Numbered from the stretch's first letter, positions 1 to 11,734 are shown. The stretch: 64,000 nucleotides of DNA from Thiomicrorhabdus aquaedulcis (GCF_004001325.1 NZ_AP018722.1:1984001-2048000); one strand, 5' to 3'. Notes: generated from the sequence alone by a model not told the origin. A program made the numbers and translations.

Positions 1-2767
1 CAATTTTTTTGATGCGCAGTCGGTCTGTTTCTAACACCAAAATGGTTTCAATCGGGCTTAACGGCATAGGCGTACCGGGTTTGAGCCAATGAACCAATTT
101 GGCGTACAGCACACTTTTTTCAATGGGTTTACTTAAATGGTCATTCATCCCCACTAAAAGCGCTTTATCACGATCCTCAACCATGGCCGCCGCGGTAAGC
201 GCAACAATAGGTATAAACGAATTAAACTGACGAATAAGTTTTGTGGCCTGATAACCGTCCATTATAGGCATTTGAATATCCATTAACACCAAATCAAATG
301 TGGCTTCTTTTAACTTATTTACCGCCTGTTCACCATTTGAGACTAACTCAAACGTCAACCCTAGTTGCTTAAGCATTTCGCTAGCAACCTCTTGATTAAT
401 TTCGTTATCCTCTACCAACAACACTTTTGCATTGCCAAAATCAGCTTGTTTTAGTACCAATGAGGGTTTGGTATTGGATGCCAGTTGCTGCATTTCTTTG
501 GCGTTAAGCATTTGAAAAGGCACACAAAAATAAAACAAACTGCCATGCCCAAGCTCTGATTTCAACTGTATGCCATCGCCGCCCATTAAACACACCAACT
601 TATCACTAATAACCAACCCCAAACCTGTGCCACCGTATTCGCGGGTAATAGAACCATCGGCTTGCGAAAAAGGTTTAAACAGCCTTTTTTGCTGTTCTAG
701 GCTAATGCCGCGACCGGTGTCTTGAATTTCGAATTTTAACCATACTTTTGACTCATTATCAGCGGCATTGGACGCATTAATATCCGCGTCACTGGCCATT
801 TTAATGCGTAAAATCACCGTGCCCCGCTGGGTAAATTTAATGGCATTGCCCAATAAATTAGTTAAAATTTGACGTAATCGTAAGTCATCGGCCGCGTACC
901 CCTTGGCCACAGAAGGGTCAATTTCTGCCAAAAATTCAATGCGCTTTTCATGCGCACCCAGACGATATACACCCATTAAATCGTTAACCAAATCGGTTAC
1001 GCTAAACGCATGCAACTCCAGCGATAAACGACCCGCTTCTATTTTAGAAATGTCTAAAATATCATTAATAATGCCCAACAATAAGCACCCCGAATAATGA
1101 ATTTTTTGCAGGCGCTTATGCAAACCAACCACATCTTGCTCTTTTAAGGCCAGTTCACTTAAGCCAATAATGCCATTCATGGGGGTGCGAATTTCATGGC
1201 TCATATTGGCTAAAAAATCAGACTTTGCTTTATTGGCTTGCCCAGCCAAATGAGTTTGCTCGGCTAAACATTGATTGCTGATTTCAAGCTCTGTTATATC
1301 AACCATTGTGATTAAGTAAAGACCTAAGCGATTGCTGAAAACCGCATTAACTTTAAAAAAGGTGAGTTTTCCATTAAAGCTTACAATCGCTTTATGCTCT
1401 GGCTGTGCTGTATTCATCAGTGCGGTTATCCACGACTGATTAGGATGGTTAAACAAATACCCTTCACGCAAAACAAATAATTCGCAGATGCATTTATGCT
1501 CTTGTTTAAACGCCGCTAAAGACTCAAAGTAACCTGCAAAAAACGTATAAAACCCGCCACTCACATCCACCAACTCATCGCCGCTGTTAATCAAAACAAT
1601 TTGCTCTTGTGATGCCAACAACTCATTACTGTACAGCCCCGCGGTGCGGACTTTTTTAAACCAAATGGCTAACAAGATTAACGCCAATATTAACGCCATT
1701 GCTAAACTCACTACCCAGGCAATGGCCAGGCCGTATTGTGCTTTTAAATCAACCCAAGTTATGGCTTCACGCTGCTCAAACGGCGGAACGCGCAATGTGC
1801 GTGAAAGAGATTCAACACTTAAATAATCCGCCGGAACACTAAATCCATAAATCATGTCTTGACCAATCACCAACTCTTCAAACTCAAGACTGAGCAATGC
1901 GGATGTAATGTGTCGTTTGGCTTTTTCTGACACATGCGACAATGCAAAAACCGGCCACTCGGGGTACAGTCTGGTCGAAACTACGTGGGGAAAATCTGAC
2001 CGATATTGCACGTTAATTACTTTTAATTCTGACCCATCCAGTTGACCAGAGTGCTGCATTTGCTCTAACAAACCGTCTCTAATAAAGCCCACTGCGGCCT
2101 GTTTATTAAGAACAGATTCGACAGTTGCCCGGTGTGACCCAGTAAACAAAATACGATTAACATCCTTAGGCAAGTCCACTCCCGCCAAATAAAGTTCGTA
2201 GGCTTGTGCACGATAACCCCCCATAAACTCATCACCGGGTGCCGCAATATTTTTACCCTGAATGTCGGTTAAGCTATTAACCTCATGGTTATCCGCTCTG
2301 GCAACAATAACCCCGCCTAAAGACTGTAGAGGCTTGCCTTGATGGTTTCTAACCAAGGTGGCTAAGGCGCCAGATACCTGATATTTGTGACGCGCCAACA
2401 AAAAATGCGTTGGGTTTGTCATTACAAAATCCAACGTTTGATTTTCTATGCCTTTGTAAATATCGGCCTGAGATAAAACCTGCAGTTCAATGCGCTCATG
2501 AATTAAATGCTTATTTAACAACGCCACCATGGGTGAAAATTCATTATAAGTACGCACATCGCCTTTGTACGAAAACACACCCAACTGATACGTTTTTTGT
2601 TTTTCGTCACTGGGTTGAGCGTGACCAGAGGTTGCAAAAGTCAGCAAAAAAACCACCCCAAACAAACCATACGCCCATGATTTAAGCCAACTTAATTTAA
2701 ATCTTAATTTAAATTTTAATGGCTCACATTGTTGGTGAGGATTGCCTATTGTTTTTAGCTTATGCAT
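1..2767 (-). CDS. Hybrid histidine kinase with PhnD-like periplasmic sensor domain (C-terminus beyond the window)
   Basis: The minus-strand frame is open from an ATG at 2767 to the window edge, about 922 visible residues. A basic, hydrophobic signal segment (about residues 20-50) precedes a phosphate/phosphonate-type periplasmic binding domain (about 55-320). A membrane helix, a short PAS-like stretch and a HisKA H-box ([10 protein letters not shown], about residue 525) follow. A HATPase with GTGLGLVIS (about 715) and a receiver come next: VLLVEDNE, phospho-acceptor Asp in LMDIQMP, Lys in LSKPI. The frame continues off the left edge, so a further HPt or receiver domain cannot be excluded. It lies directly downstream of a paralogue with the same sensor and probably shares its operon. 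The ligand is unknown; PhnD-like folds bind phosphonates, phosphite and other oxyanions. Domain assignment is by eye. Confidence 0.85.
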   Translation of the reverse strand, partial: MHKLKTIGNPHQQCEPLKFKLRFKLSWLKSWAYGLFGVVFLLTFATSGHAQPSDEKQKTYQLGVFSYKGDVRTYNEFSPMVALLNKHLIHERIELQVLSQADIYKGIENQTLDFVMTNPTHFLLARHKYQVSGALATLVRNHQGKPLQSLGGVIVARADNHEVNSLTDIQGKNIAAPGDEFMGGYRAQAYELYLAGVDLPKDVNRILFTGSHRATVESVLNKQAAVGFIRDGLLEQMQHSGQLDGSELKVINVQYRSDFPHVVSTRLYPEWPVFALSHVSEKAKRHITSALLSLEFEELVIGQDMIYGFSVPADYLSVESLSRTLRVPPFEQREAITWVDLKAQYGLAIAWVVSLAMALILALILLAIWFKKVRTAGLYSNELLASQEQIVLINSGDELVDVSGGFYTFFAGYFESLAAFKQEHKCICELFVLREGYLFNHPNQSWITALMNTAQPEHKAIVSFNGKLTFFKVNAVFSNRLGLYLITMVDITELEISNQCLAEQTHLAGQANKAKSDFLANMSHEIRTPMNGIIGLSELALKEQDVVGLHKRLQKIHYSGCLLLGIINDILDISKIEAGRLSLELHAFSVTDLVNDLMGVYRLGAHEKRIEFLAEIDPSVAKGYAADDLRLRQILTNLLGNAIKFTQRGTVILRIKMASDADINASNAADNESKVWLKFEIQDTGRGISLEQQKRLFKPFSQADGSITREYGGTGLGLVISDKLVCLMGGDGIQLKSELGHGSLFYFCVPFQMLNAKEMQQLASNTKPSLVLKQADFGNAKVLLVEDNEINQEVASEMLKQLGLTFELVSNGEQAVNKLKEATFDLVLMDIQMPIMDGYQATKLIRQFNSFIPIVALTAAAMVEDRDKALLVGMNDHLSKPIEKSVLYAKLVHWLKPGTPMPLSPIETILVLETDRLRIKKI

Positions 2768-2850
2768 ACATAAATTCTCTTAGTAACGCTGTTTTCTCAC
2801 AAAAAATGCTCTTATTTTTTGCTTTTTAATGTTTTTTTTAATTTTGTTTC

Positions 2851-5800
2851 TTAAAACATAACAACCTTATTACGGCCATTTTCTTTTGCTTTGTATAACG
2901 CTTTGTCAGCTTGTTTTAGTAGGGTTTTTGCGGCCGCTTCGCTGTCCACCGTTGCACTTATGCCCCCTATGCTAATGGTTACACGCTCAGCCACCGCCGA
3001 ATAGGCGTGGTTAAAATTTAACGCCCATACGGCGTGACGTATTTTTTCGGCCATAGTGCGCACGCCTTCGGCATCGGTTTCGGGCAAGAGCACAACAAAT
3101 TCTTCACCCCCATAACGGGCAAATAAATCGGCCGAACGTTGAAATACCGATCCAATAGCCTGCGCCACTTTAATCAAACATTCGTCCCCTTTGCCGTGTC
3201 CATAGTGATCGTTAAAGGGTTTAAAATAGTCAATGTCCAGCATTATTAAGCCCAACGGTTGCCCGTTACGCACAAGACGCTGACTCTCTTTTTTAAGGGT
3301 TTCATCAAACTGGCGGCGATTGGCGATGCCGGTTAAGCCGTCAAGGTGCGACTCTAATTCAAGCAAATCGGTTTTTATTTTTAAATTAATCTGGCTGCCC
3401 ACACGTACCTTAATAATGGGTAACTTGAAGGGCTTGGTAATATAGTCAACAGCGCCCAACTCTAAACCACGTTGCTCGTCAATAGAACCGTCCAAAGCGG
3501 TTACAAACATCACCGGAATATTTTGGGTTTGAGGGTTGTTTTTGAGTGTTTTAATCACCTCAAAGCCATCCATTTCAGGCATTACAACATCCAGTAAAAT
3601 AATATCGGGTTGCGGCAAGGCCTCGGCCAGTCGTAAGGCTTTTTTGCCTGAATCGGCGGCCTGAATTACATAATCGTCTTTTAGGCCATTGGCCAACACT
3701 TTAATATTGGTAGACTGATCATCAACGATTAACACACGTCCTTTACGCGCTATGCTATCGACTTTACCCACGTACTCTTGGGTATCGGACTGTACATTAG
3801 CCACACTGCCGTCACCTTTTTTAAAGACACTCTCAATATAGGGTTCTCCCAAAATACGTTTTAAACACGCAAACAATTCCGGTCGGCTTATGGGTTTGGT
3901 AAGGTGGTCATTCATGCCTGCGGCCAATGCTTTGGCTCGGTCTTCAACCGCCGCCGCGGTTAAAGCCACAATGGGCAAGGCACTGTTAAATTGACGTATG
4001 GCCTGACAGGCCTGGTAACCATCCATAATGGGCATTTGAATATCCATTAAAACCAAATCAAAGGCTTGAATTTTTGCTTTTTCAACGGCTTTTTCACCGT
4101 TTTCAGCCAGACTCACCTCTAAACCAAACTGGCGCAGTAGCTCAGTGGCCACTTCTTGATTAATGTCATTGTCCTCAACCAAAAGCACTCGTCCCTTAAA
4201 GACAATATGGCGCTGAGTTAATTGCGTGTCTTGTTCTAATAGCGTCCATTGTTGAGCGTCACTCAGCTTATCTAACGGCAAACAAAACGTAACGCAAGTG
4301 CCTTTGTTTTCTTCACTTATTATCGAAACCGCACCTCCGCCCATGGCGCGTACTAGGCTTTGGCAAATTGCCAACCCTAAACCAGAACCGCTGTAACGAC
4401 GTGTAATGGTGGTATCAACTTGGCTAAAGGCTTTAAAAAGCGTTGCTTGCTGTTGCTGGCTTATGCCTATTCCGGTGTCTTTAACCGCAAAACAAATACC
4501 GGCTGGACTATAAGGCGTTAAATGAACGCTGACCTGACCGTGCTGAGTAAACTTTATCGCATTAGCAATCACATTACTTAACGCCTGTTGTAGGCGAAGT
4601 TCGTCGCCCACATACCCTTTGGCTAATAGTAAATCGACCTCAAAAACTAATACAATGCCTTTTTGTTGCGCCAGAGGTTGGTAAAGGTCATTTAACCGCT
4701 TTATAAGTGATTGCAATAAAAATGGTTTAAATTCAATGGTTAGCTTGCCGGCTTCAATTTTAGAAAAATCTAAAATATCATTCAAAATGCCTAAAAGTAT
4801 TTGTGCAGAGTGATGTGCTTTTTTTACACGTTGTCGCATTTTTGGCAGACTATTTTCTTTAATAGCCAAGTCGGTTAAGCCCAGCACCCCGTTCATTGGC
4901 GTGCGAATTTCGTGGCTCATGTTGGCTAAAAAGTCAGATTTAGCCTGATTGGCTTCGTTAGCAATTTTTCGCTGTTTGTTTAAACGTTGATTTAAACCCA
5001 ATACGCTCATTAAACTTACGCTAAGAAGTCCTAACAACACCATTAAACTGATAATGTGCCAATGGTATTGGTACCAAATATCCAGCCATCCGGTTTTTAT
5101 AGGGGTATCAAACGGTTTAACGCGCAATTGCCGCATTAGGTGTTCAACATCATCGTAATTTTTGGGGCGTGTAAAACCAAAAACCCCCGCAGCCATTGCG
5201 GCTGGATGGTCCGATTTTAATTGCAACAGCGCAATTGTTAACGAATTAGCCTGGCGCTCGTTTACCGTTGATAAAGCCAAAATAGGCCACTCGGGATACA
5301 GCTTAGTTGAGTGTGCAAAAGGGTACGCTAAATCGCTTTGGGCATTAATAACTTTAATTTGCGACCAGTTAAGCTCACCCTGTGCAATCATCGCCTCTAA
5401 AACACCCGTGCGTACAAATCCCACGTCGGCCTCGCCACTTAACACTTTATGCACCACCCTGTCGTGCGGCATGCCCGTGATAAGCACACTCTGATGATCC
5501 GGCGCGGCTAATCCAGACTCCAGCATTTGATAAACCTGCATTTGATAACCGCCTAACGAACCGTGAGTAACGGCGGCAATGCGCTGATTGGGTAAATCCA
5601 GTAAGGTATTTATGTTATTTTGGTTTGCACGCGTAAAAATCACCCCACTAAACGTATTAATGGGTTTACCATGTTCTTGGCGTGTTAGCGTAACAAGTGG
5701 CCCTGACATCTGTAGATTTAAACGCTTACGCAATGAAACATAATGCGCTGGATTGGTCACCACCAAATCAAGCTCTCCGGCATGCAATTGCTGCTCTAAA

Positions 5801-6210
5801 GCCAAATAATCCAAAGCCCTTAATTCGACGTGACACGAATTGCATTCTACATTTTGCGTTAAATAGTCCACCAACGGTTGCCACTGCTGATGCGTTACGT
5901 CTTTAGGACGAAAAGACAAAACACCCAGCACTAACGTTGGTTTGCTTGCGGTCACTTGGTTGCTTGAATGAGTAGGTTGTGTACTGACCGACGCTTGCGC
6001 ATGAGGCAGTCCAACCCAACACCCCACAACCAATAAACTCATTAATTTAAATTTAAATTTAAATTTAAACTTAAACTTAAATTTCAACATAATGCTCATG
6101 GCATTTTTAATGCTAAAACGCTTATAAAAAGCCTGCACACGCGTAAATGTTTTAAGCCAATAATCCGCTCGTGCAAAAATTTGGCTATTCGCTGTATTGC
6201 CTAATTTCAT
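2851..6210 (-). CDS. Hybrid histidine kinase / diguanylate cyclase: PhnD-like sensor, HisKA, HATPase, two receivers, GGDEF
   Basis: 1119 residues. The signal segment ends near PHAQA. A PhnD-like periplasmic binding domain (about 88-345) is followed by a membrane helix (about 385-405), the HisKA H-box (about 433), a HATPase (GSGLGLAICQ), receiver 1 (VLLVEDND, about 677), receiver 2 (VLIVDDQS, about 827) and a C-terminal GGDEF domain with an intact GGEEF signature (about 1035). Receiver-GGDEF is the WspR/PleD-type output that makes c-di-GMP, so sensor, relay and cyclase sit in one chain. The start is uncertain: the ATG at 6210 is one base after the upstream stop, but an internal Met just before a Lys-Phe repeat would give a more normal signal peptide. 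The paralogous neighbour lacks the GGDEF domain. Confidence 0.88.
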   Translation of the reverse strand: MKLGNTANSQIFARADYWLKTFTRVQAFYKRFSIKNAMSIMLKFKFKFKFKFKFKLMSLLVVGCWVGLPHAQASVSTQPTHSSNQVTASKPTLVLGVLSFRPKDVTHQQWQPLVDYLTQNVECNSCHVELRALDYLALEQQLHAGELDLVVTNPAHYVSLRKRLNLQMSGPLVTLTRQEHGKPINTFSGVIFTRANQNNINTLLDLPNQRIAAVTHGSLGGYQMQVYQMLESGLAAPDHQSVLITGMPHDRVVHKVLSGEADVGFVRTGVLEAMIAQGELNWSQIKVINAQSDLAYPFAHSTKLYPEWPILALSTVNERQANSLTIALLQLKSDHPAAMAAGVFGFTRPKNYDDVEHLMRQLRVKPFDTPIKTGWLDIWYQYHWHIISLMVLLGLLSVSLMSVLGLNQRLNKQRKIANEANQAKSDFLANMSHEIRTPMNGVLGLTDLAIKENSLPKMRQRVKKAHHSAQILLGILNDILDFSKIEAGKLTIEFKPFLLQSLIKRLNDLYQPLAQQKGIVLVFEVDLLLAKGYVGDELRLQQALSNVIANAIKFTQHGQVSVHLTPYSPAGICFAVKDTGIGISQQQQATLFKAFSQVDTTITRRYSGSGLGLAICQSLVRAMGGGAVSIISEENKGTCVTFCLPLDKLSDAQQWTLLEQDTQLTQRHIVFKGRVLLVEDNDINQEVATELLRQFGLEVSLAENGEKAVEKAKIQAFDLVLMDIQMPIMDGYQACQAIRQFNSALPIVALTAAAVEDRAKALAAGMNDHLTKPISRPELFACLKRILGEPYIESVFKKGDGSVANVQSDTQEYVGKVDSIARKGRVLIVDDQSTNIKVLANGLKDDYVIQAADSGKKALRLAEALPQPDIILLDVVMPEMDGFEVIKTLKNNPQTQNIPVMFVTALDGSIDEQRGLELGAVDYITKPFKLPIIKVRVGSQINLKIKTDLLELESHLDGLTGIANRRQFDETLKKESQRLVRNGQPLGLIMLDIDYFKPFNDHYGHGKGDECLIKVAQAIGSVFQRSADLFARYGGEEFVVLLPETDAEGVRTMAEKIRHAVWALNFNHAYSAVAERVTISIGGISATVDSEAAAKTLLKQADKALYKAKENGRNKVVMF
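6044..6085. repeat. Hexanucleotide AAATTT microsatellite encoding a Lys-Phe run
   Basis: About seven imperfect AAATTT units encode six Lys-Phe pairs and a Lys-Leu in the n-region of the sensor kinase signal peptide. A related but degenerate stretch sits at the same place in the paralogue (about 2690-2717). Units of six keep the frame, so copy-number changes would alter the charge and length of the n-region, not switch the gene off. Confidence 0.8.
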
Positions 6211-6211
6211 C

Positions 6212-9200
6212 TTAAGCCGCGTTTAGTTGTGTCATAAGGCGGTGTAATACGCCTTGAGCCAAATCAAAATCAAACTCTTCGATGGCCAATTCAAAGGAAT
6301 GCCAAGTCGCCTGCAATGAACTGGGCATGCGCTGACTCAATAATTGCAACTCGCCCTCATCGATGTATTCGCTGGCGGCCACCCGCTGGGTTAAAACCTG
6401 CAGTTGAGCCAATAGCTCGTCTTTGGATGTTGTCTGCATGGCCATAACGCCTTCGTTGTTAACCTTGTCCTGAGCAAGGTACTCTCTAATTTGATGCTGC
6501 GTCATGGTCATCGCCTCGACCAATTGCGCATGCTGTTGCGCAGTAGGACATTGATGCTGTTTAATCAGGGTATCAATATCAGTCACTATCAACGCCAAAT
6601 TTTGAGCTGCTAAATTACCAGCAACGCCTTTTAAAGAGTGATTGAGTGTTTGTGCATTTAACCAGGCCTGGTCATCTGATTTTGACTTAAATTGCTTATT
6701 AACAAGGTTAAATTAGCAAACTCTTGCGTTAACTGTTCATCAAAGCGTTTTAGCAGTTTACGATACAACGCCTCATTGCCACCCAGCTGTGTTAAACCCT
6801 GCTGAATGTTTAGCATGTCGATCGAATGGTGATGATTTTGTTGCACAATTGGCTTGTCTATAGGCGCGTCACTCTTAGACTCGATTGGCTCAAAGTAATG
6901 ACCCAACGCCTTAAATAAAGCCTGGGAATCGAGGGGTTTACTTAAATGTTCATTCATTCCTGCCTTTAGGGCTTTTACGCGGTCTTCGACCATTACGGCG
7001 GCGGTTAGGGCAATAATAGGAATGTGTGGATTAAACTCACGAATGGCCAAACAGGCCTGGTAACCGTCCATAACAGGCATTTGAATGTCCATTAAAATCA
7101 GGTCAAAATGTTTATTTAGGGCTTTTTCTACCGCCACTTGACCGTTTTCAGCCAAGGTAACGTCCAAGCCAAGTCGGCGCAACTGTTCTTGAGCCACCTC
7201 TTGATTCACTTCATTGTCCTCAACCAACAACACGCTGCCTTGATAACGAATGTTTGTCTGCTGTTGCGGCAAATGATGCACCGCAAGTTGTGTTTGTTGC
7301 TGGAGCGAACAGTTGGCCAGTTCCAGCTCAAAATAAAATGTTGACCCTTTATTTAATTGGCTTTTAACCGCAATTTCACTGCCCATTAACGCCACTAATT
7401 TTGGCTAATCACCAAGCCTAAGCCTGTGCCGCCATGTTTTCGAGTAATACTGCTATCGGCCTGGCTAAAAGCGTGAAAAAGCTTTTGCAAATGCAGCTCA
7501 CTTAAACCAATGCCAGTATCGTGCACGGCAAACGTAACCTTAATTTTTTCATTTTGATCTATAGAATTTGTTTGGCTGTTTGTTTGACTGGCTGCAATTT
7601 TAATAGATAAGGTAACTTGACCTTGTGCCGTAAACTTAAGCCCGTTGCCAATCAGATTGGTTAATACTTGGCGCAGTCTTAATTCGTCGGCATACACGCA
7701 TATGTTTTCAACCCCCGCACAGTCCAATTGAAACGTAAGCCCTTTGGCGTGAGCGGTGCTAATAAATAAGCTGTAAAGATTATCGCTTAAAGTGTGCAAA
7801 TAAAACGGCTGGCAATCCAGCTCCATCTTGCTGGCCTCAATTTTAGAGAAATCAAGAATATCATTAATAATGCCCAGCAATAAACGCCCTGATTGATGCA
7901 CCTTATACAAATAATTTTGCAGTTTTTCTGGGTCTTTTTGCTTCAATCCCAACTCACTCAAACCAATAATAGCGTTCATAGGAGTACGAATTTCATGGCT
8001 CATATTGGCCAAAAACTCGGACTTTGCTTGATTAGCCGCTTCGGCTTTATCGCGAGCAATAAGCAGTTGTTGATTTTGTTGCTCTGTTTTAATTTGTAAC
8101 AGTTTTTGCTCCGCAATCACTAAATGACTGCCCATCATTTCAATGGGCTGACCTTGCTCATCGCTTTTGGTGGGATTGCCGCGCCCCTGAATCCAAACCC
8201 AATCACCTTGGGCACTTTTTAAACGAAACTCAACAATAAATGATTTTTTGTTGGCTATCTGTTGCTGAACTACCAAAAACATAGGCTCAGAATCATCGGG
8301 ATGCAACAACGTTGTAAACATCAATAAATCCAACTCAAACGCTTGCGGCTCATACCCTAATTGAACAAAGGCCTCGTCCGACCAATTTAAGCGATTGGTT
8401 TGCATATCCCATGTCCACAAACCTATTAATGCGGCTTGCATAGACAACTCAATGCGCCGACTGGTTTGCTCTAACTGAAGTTGTTGAGACTTTTGCTCTG
8501 TTATGTCTAAACCTGTTCCTCTGTAAGCAATTAACTCTCCGTGCTCTGAAAAAACAGGAACACCGCTGACTCGTTGCCAAACCCTAGTGCCATTTTGGTG
8601 AATAGAGCAATGTTCAAGATTACGAAATGGCGCTCTATTTGCGACTTTTTCTGCAAAAAAAGCCGCAGCTTTTTCTTGCTCGTTAGCCGGCATAAAGTCA
8701 AACGGGGTGTGGTTTAAGCACTGTTGCGGCGTAAGGCCTAAAATGTTTTGAATGGGATCGGACGCAAACAGATAACGCCCGTCCATGCCCACTTCCCACA
8801 CATACTCACCGGCCGCTTGCATTACATCTTGTAAGCGCTTTTCGGAGTCGATGCGCTTTTGTTGCTCTGATTTTTGTTCGGTTATGTCCAAAATAATGCC
8901 GCTTAAACAGCCAGGAACACCTTGCTCGTTATAATCTTGAGCTGACCCAGTTTCTGACACCCAAATAACGTGGCCGTCTTTATGCCAAATTCGATATTCG
9001 ATGCAATATTTTGTTTTATTCACTACGCCTTGTTGCACAGATTGTTCAACAAGCGCTAAGTCTTCTGCCAAAATAACGTCTGCCCAGGTAAGTCTGCCAT
9101 CTAAAAATGCTTGTGCCTCATAACCGCACAACCTTTGGGAATTTTGACTTACATGCAGCATTTGCCAAGGCGCATCAATTTGACAGCGATAAATCATAAC

Positions 9201-10817
9201 GGGCAAGTTCTCTACCAGTGTCCGATATTTATCCTCACTTTCTGCAATGGATTTTTGTGCTTGCTCAAGGGCTAATATTTGCTCTTTTTGCGTGGTGATA
9301 TCGTGCACAAAACCATGCCATAAAATCGAGTCATCTTCACGCTTAACCGGCATTGATTGGCCACTTAACCAACGCGTTAAACCGCTGGGTAAATTAACTC
9401 TAAACTCTTCAGACCACGGGGTAAGATATTCAGCTGATTGGCGAATAGCGTCTAAAACTTGCGCAACATCTTCGCTGTGTATGCGCTTAAATAAACTACT
9501 TGCATCGTATTTAACATCTTCAAAACTTAGGTCAAATAAGTCAACAATGGCCGGACTTACAAATGAAAACGCATAACGCTCACTGGGATAATAAACAAGT
9601 TCATAAATCATTCCTGGAATGTTTTTGGCCAGTTCGGCAAGCCGATGATGCGCCTGTTTTTCTTTGGTTTGGTCAATTAAATACCCTAACACCTCAACCA
9701 CTTCACCTTGTTTATTGTAAATGGGTCGAGAATAATCGTAAAACCAACGACACTCACCATTGGCACTGATCAGGCGATAATCTTGCTCCCAAAAGCTGCT
9801 TTTTTTAGCCAAGTATTCACTGACTTCTTGCGCCACCCTTTTAAGGTCATCGGGGTAAAACAGGCTTGAAAATCTAAATTCTTTGGCCACCATCGTGTGC
9901 GCCGAATAACCCAACACTTGCTTTACATTAGGCGAAACAAACCCAATAGGCCAACCGTCTTTTGGCAACCACTTAAACACCACCACTGGGCCACTAGAGA
10001 ATAAGTCGCGCTCGGTTTTTATAAGGTCTGTTTCATAAGACAGTTTCTTTCCCCATTCTTGATAAACCAGGCTCACCAAATCTTTTTGGTGCAACACGCC
10101 TATTGCTGCGCCGGTGTGTTCTTCAATAACCACCAAGCGTTTAATGTGATGTTTTCGGGCTACTTCTAATGCCTGACTTAGGGTTAAATGGCAAAAAAAG
10201 GTCTTAAGCGGTGCCGACATAACTGCATCGGCTAATTGCATTAAATCAGCCCCATGATCAAACAGCTTAATGATGTCGCTTTGGGTAATCAGTCCAACGG
10301 CCTTGTTGCCCTCAAAGACCACTGCGGCGGTTTGTTGTGCTCGACTAAGCTCAATAAACACCTGTTCTATTGTGTCGTGGCACTGCACTTTAACGCACGG
10401 CGAACCACTCACCACTTGAGCTAATGTTTTGGTGTGGGTTAAATTTTCTGGATTTAAACAACTTGCCAAATTGGTATAACTCACAATGCCAACCAACTGA
10501 TTGTTATCCAGCAGGCACAAATATTCATCTGGATGATTGCGAATAATCTCCAAGGCCTCTAATACCGTGGCTTGCGGTGAGAGGGTGGGCACCAAATTAA
10601 GATGCACATTTTTTAACGGCTGATTAAACCCAACACATTGCAAACGAAACCCAATTAACTCACGAGTGGTTAATATTCTTAACCCAGCTTCACCCGTAAC
10701 AATCACATCGCGCAAATCTTGCTCGGCCATCAAATGCACAGCCGCCTCAATAGTTTGTGTGTCGGCTATGGTGATAACGTTGGCAGTAGCAATGTCTGCT
10801 AGCTTGGGTAAGTACAT
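6212..10817 (-). CDS. Large hybrid histidine kinase: four CBS, several PAS, HisKA, HATPase, receiver, HPt (two apparent frameshifts)
   Basis: About 1535 residues once two single-base deletions are restored. Two CBS pairs lie at about 8-250 and about five PAS/PAC units at 280-905. The HisKA H-box is near 939, the HATPase ([10 protein letters not shown]) near 1130, the receiver ([20 protein letters not shown]) near 1197-1310, and an HPt domain with HSLKGVAGN near 1394. No membrane helix is evident, so it is probably cytosolic; CBS pairs often bind adenylates and PAS domains bind flavin, haem or small ligands. The first break is near 7398: four A on the coding strand where five restore ISQKLVALMG. 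The second is near 6685, again four A instead of five, rejoining the receiver to the HPt. The start ATG has GAGG upstream and follows the PAS-GGDEF gene by 11 bases. Confidence 0.8.
6661..6672. repeat. Palindrome ACCAGGCCTGGT, copy 1 (coding)
   Basis: Exact 12-bp copy. It encodes D-Q-A-W just before the HPt domain of the large hybrid kinase, about 13 bases from one of that gene's frameshifts. Confidence 0.95.
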
Positions 10818-10828
10818 TCTAACCTCGT

Positions 10829-11734
10829 TTAAAATAATTCAATGTCAACGTTAGCACTCACCACTTCGACTTGATTGCGCCCTTTTTGTTTGGCGCGATA
10901 AAGTGCCTCATCGGCGTACTTATAAATTTCGTCACTGGCGTATTGTACCCCAGGATTTAGTCCCATTAATCCCATCGATAAAGTGACACAATAAAAAGGT
11001 GGGTTGCCAGAGTGACTTATATTTACGTCTTGAAAGTGTTGGCGCGCTTGCTCAGCCCGGTGGCGAATTTCGTGGGGATTGGTTGCTCTCACCATAACGC
11101 AAAACTCTTCACCCCCTAACCGAAACACTAAGTCGTGTATTTGATTAAATGTACTCGTTAAGCTACTGCCAATGGTTCGTAACACATCATCGCCGGCGTG
11201 GTGACCATAACTGTCGTTGTATTTTTTAAAATTATCCGCATCAATCATTAAAAAACCAATCCAAAAGCCATTGGCACGATGTTTTTTAATATAAGGCTCT
11301 AATTGCTGATTAAAATAACGACGGTTATAAACTTGCGTTAACTCATCGGTATGCATCATCACTTCAATTAATTTTTGATCTGTAATATCTTGGCGCACTG
11401 CGCTATAACCGATAATACTCCCAAGTGCGTTAAAATTTGCATGAATGTGAACTTTGACCCAATAAAAACCACCGTCTTTTTTTAAGTTTTTAATTTCACC
11501 CGACCAGGCCTTACCTTGTTTAATGGTAGTCCATAAATCGTCATACAGTGCGGTAGGCATATCGGGATGGCGCACAATATTGTGACTTTTACCCACTAAC
11601 TCGTGTTGTGAATAGCCACTAATAATGCAAAAGGCTTTACTTACCGACGTAATCGTACCTTTGGTGTCGGTTGTTGAGGTAATAACATGCTCGTCCAGCA
11701 TTTGAATATAGTTCTTGCAGTCTTTAACAGACAT
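10829..11734 (-). CDS. PAS-GGDEF diguanylate cyclase
   Basis: 301 residues, soluble. The N-terminal PAS domain (about 10-125) is Aer-type: the stretch [14 protein letters not shown] is followed by IVRHPDMP, the signature of flavin-associated energy-taxis PAS domains. The GGDEF domain (about 135-295) has an intact GGEEF and a C-terminal [14 protein letters not shown] typical of active cyclases. It probably makes c-di-GMP in response to cellular redox or energy state; the flavin is inferred from the motif family. The gene directly precedes the large CBS-PAS kinase. The nearby chemoreceptor carries a closely similar PAS, so the two proteins may read the same cue. Confidence 0.88.
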   Translation of the reverse strand: MSVKDCKNYIQMLDEHVITSTTDTKGTITSVSKAFCIISGYSQHELVGKSHNIVRHPDMPTALYDDLWTTIKQGKAWSGEIKNLKKDGGFYWVKVHIHANFNALGSIIGYSAVRQDITDQKLIEVMMHTDELTQVYNRRYFNQQLEPYIKKHRANGFWIGFLMIDADNFKKYNDSYGHHAGDDVLRTIGSSLTSTFNQIHDLVFRLGGEEFCVMVRATNPHEIRHRAEQARQHFQDVNISHSGNPPFYCVTLSMGLMGLNPGVQYASDEIYKYADEALYRAKQKGRNQVEVVSANVDIELF

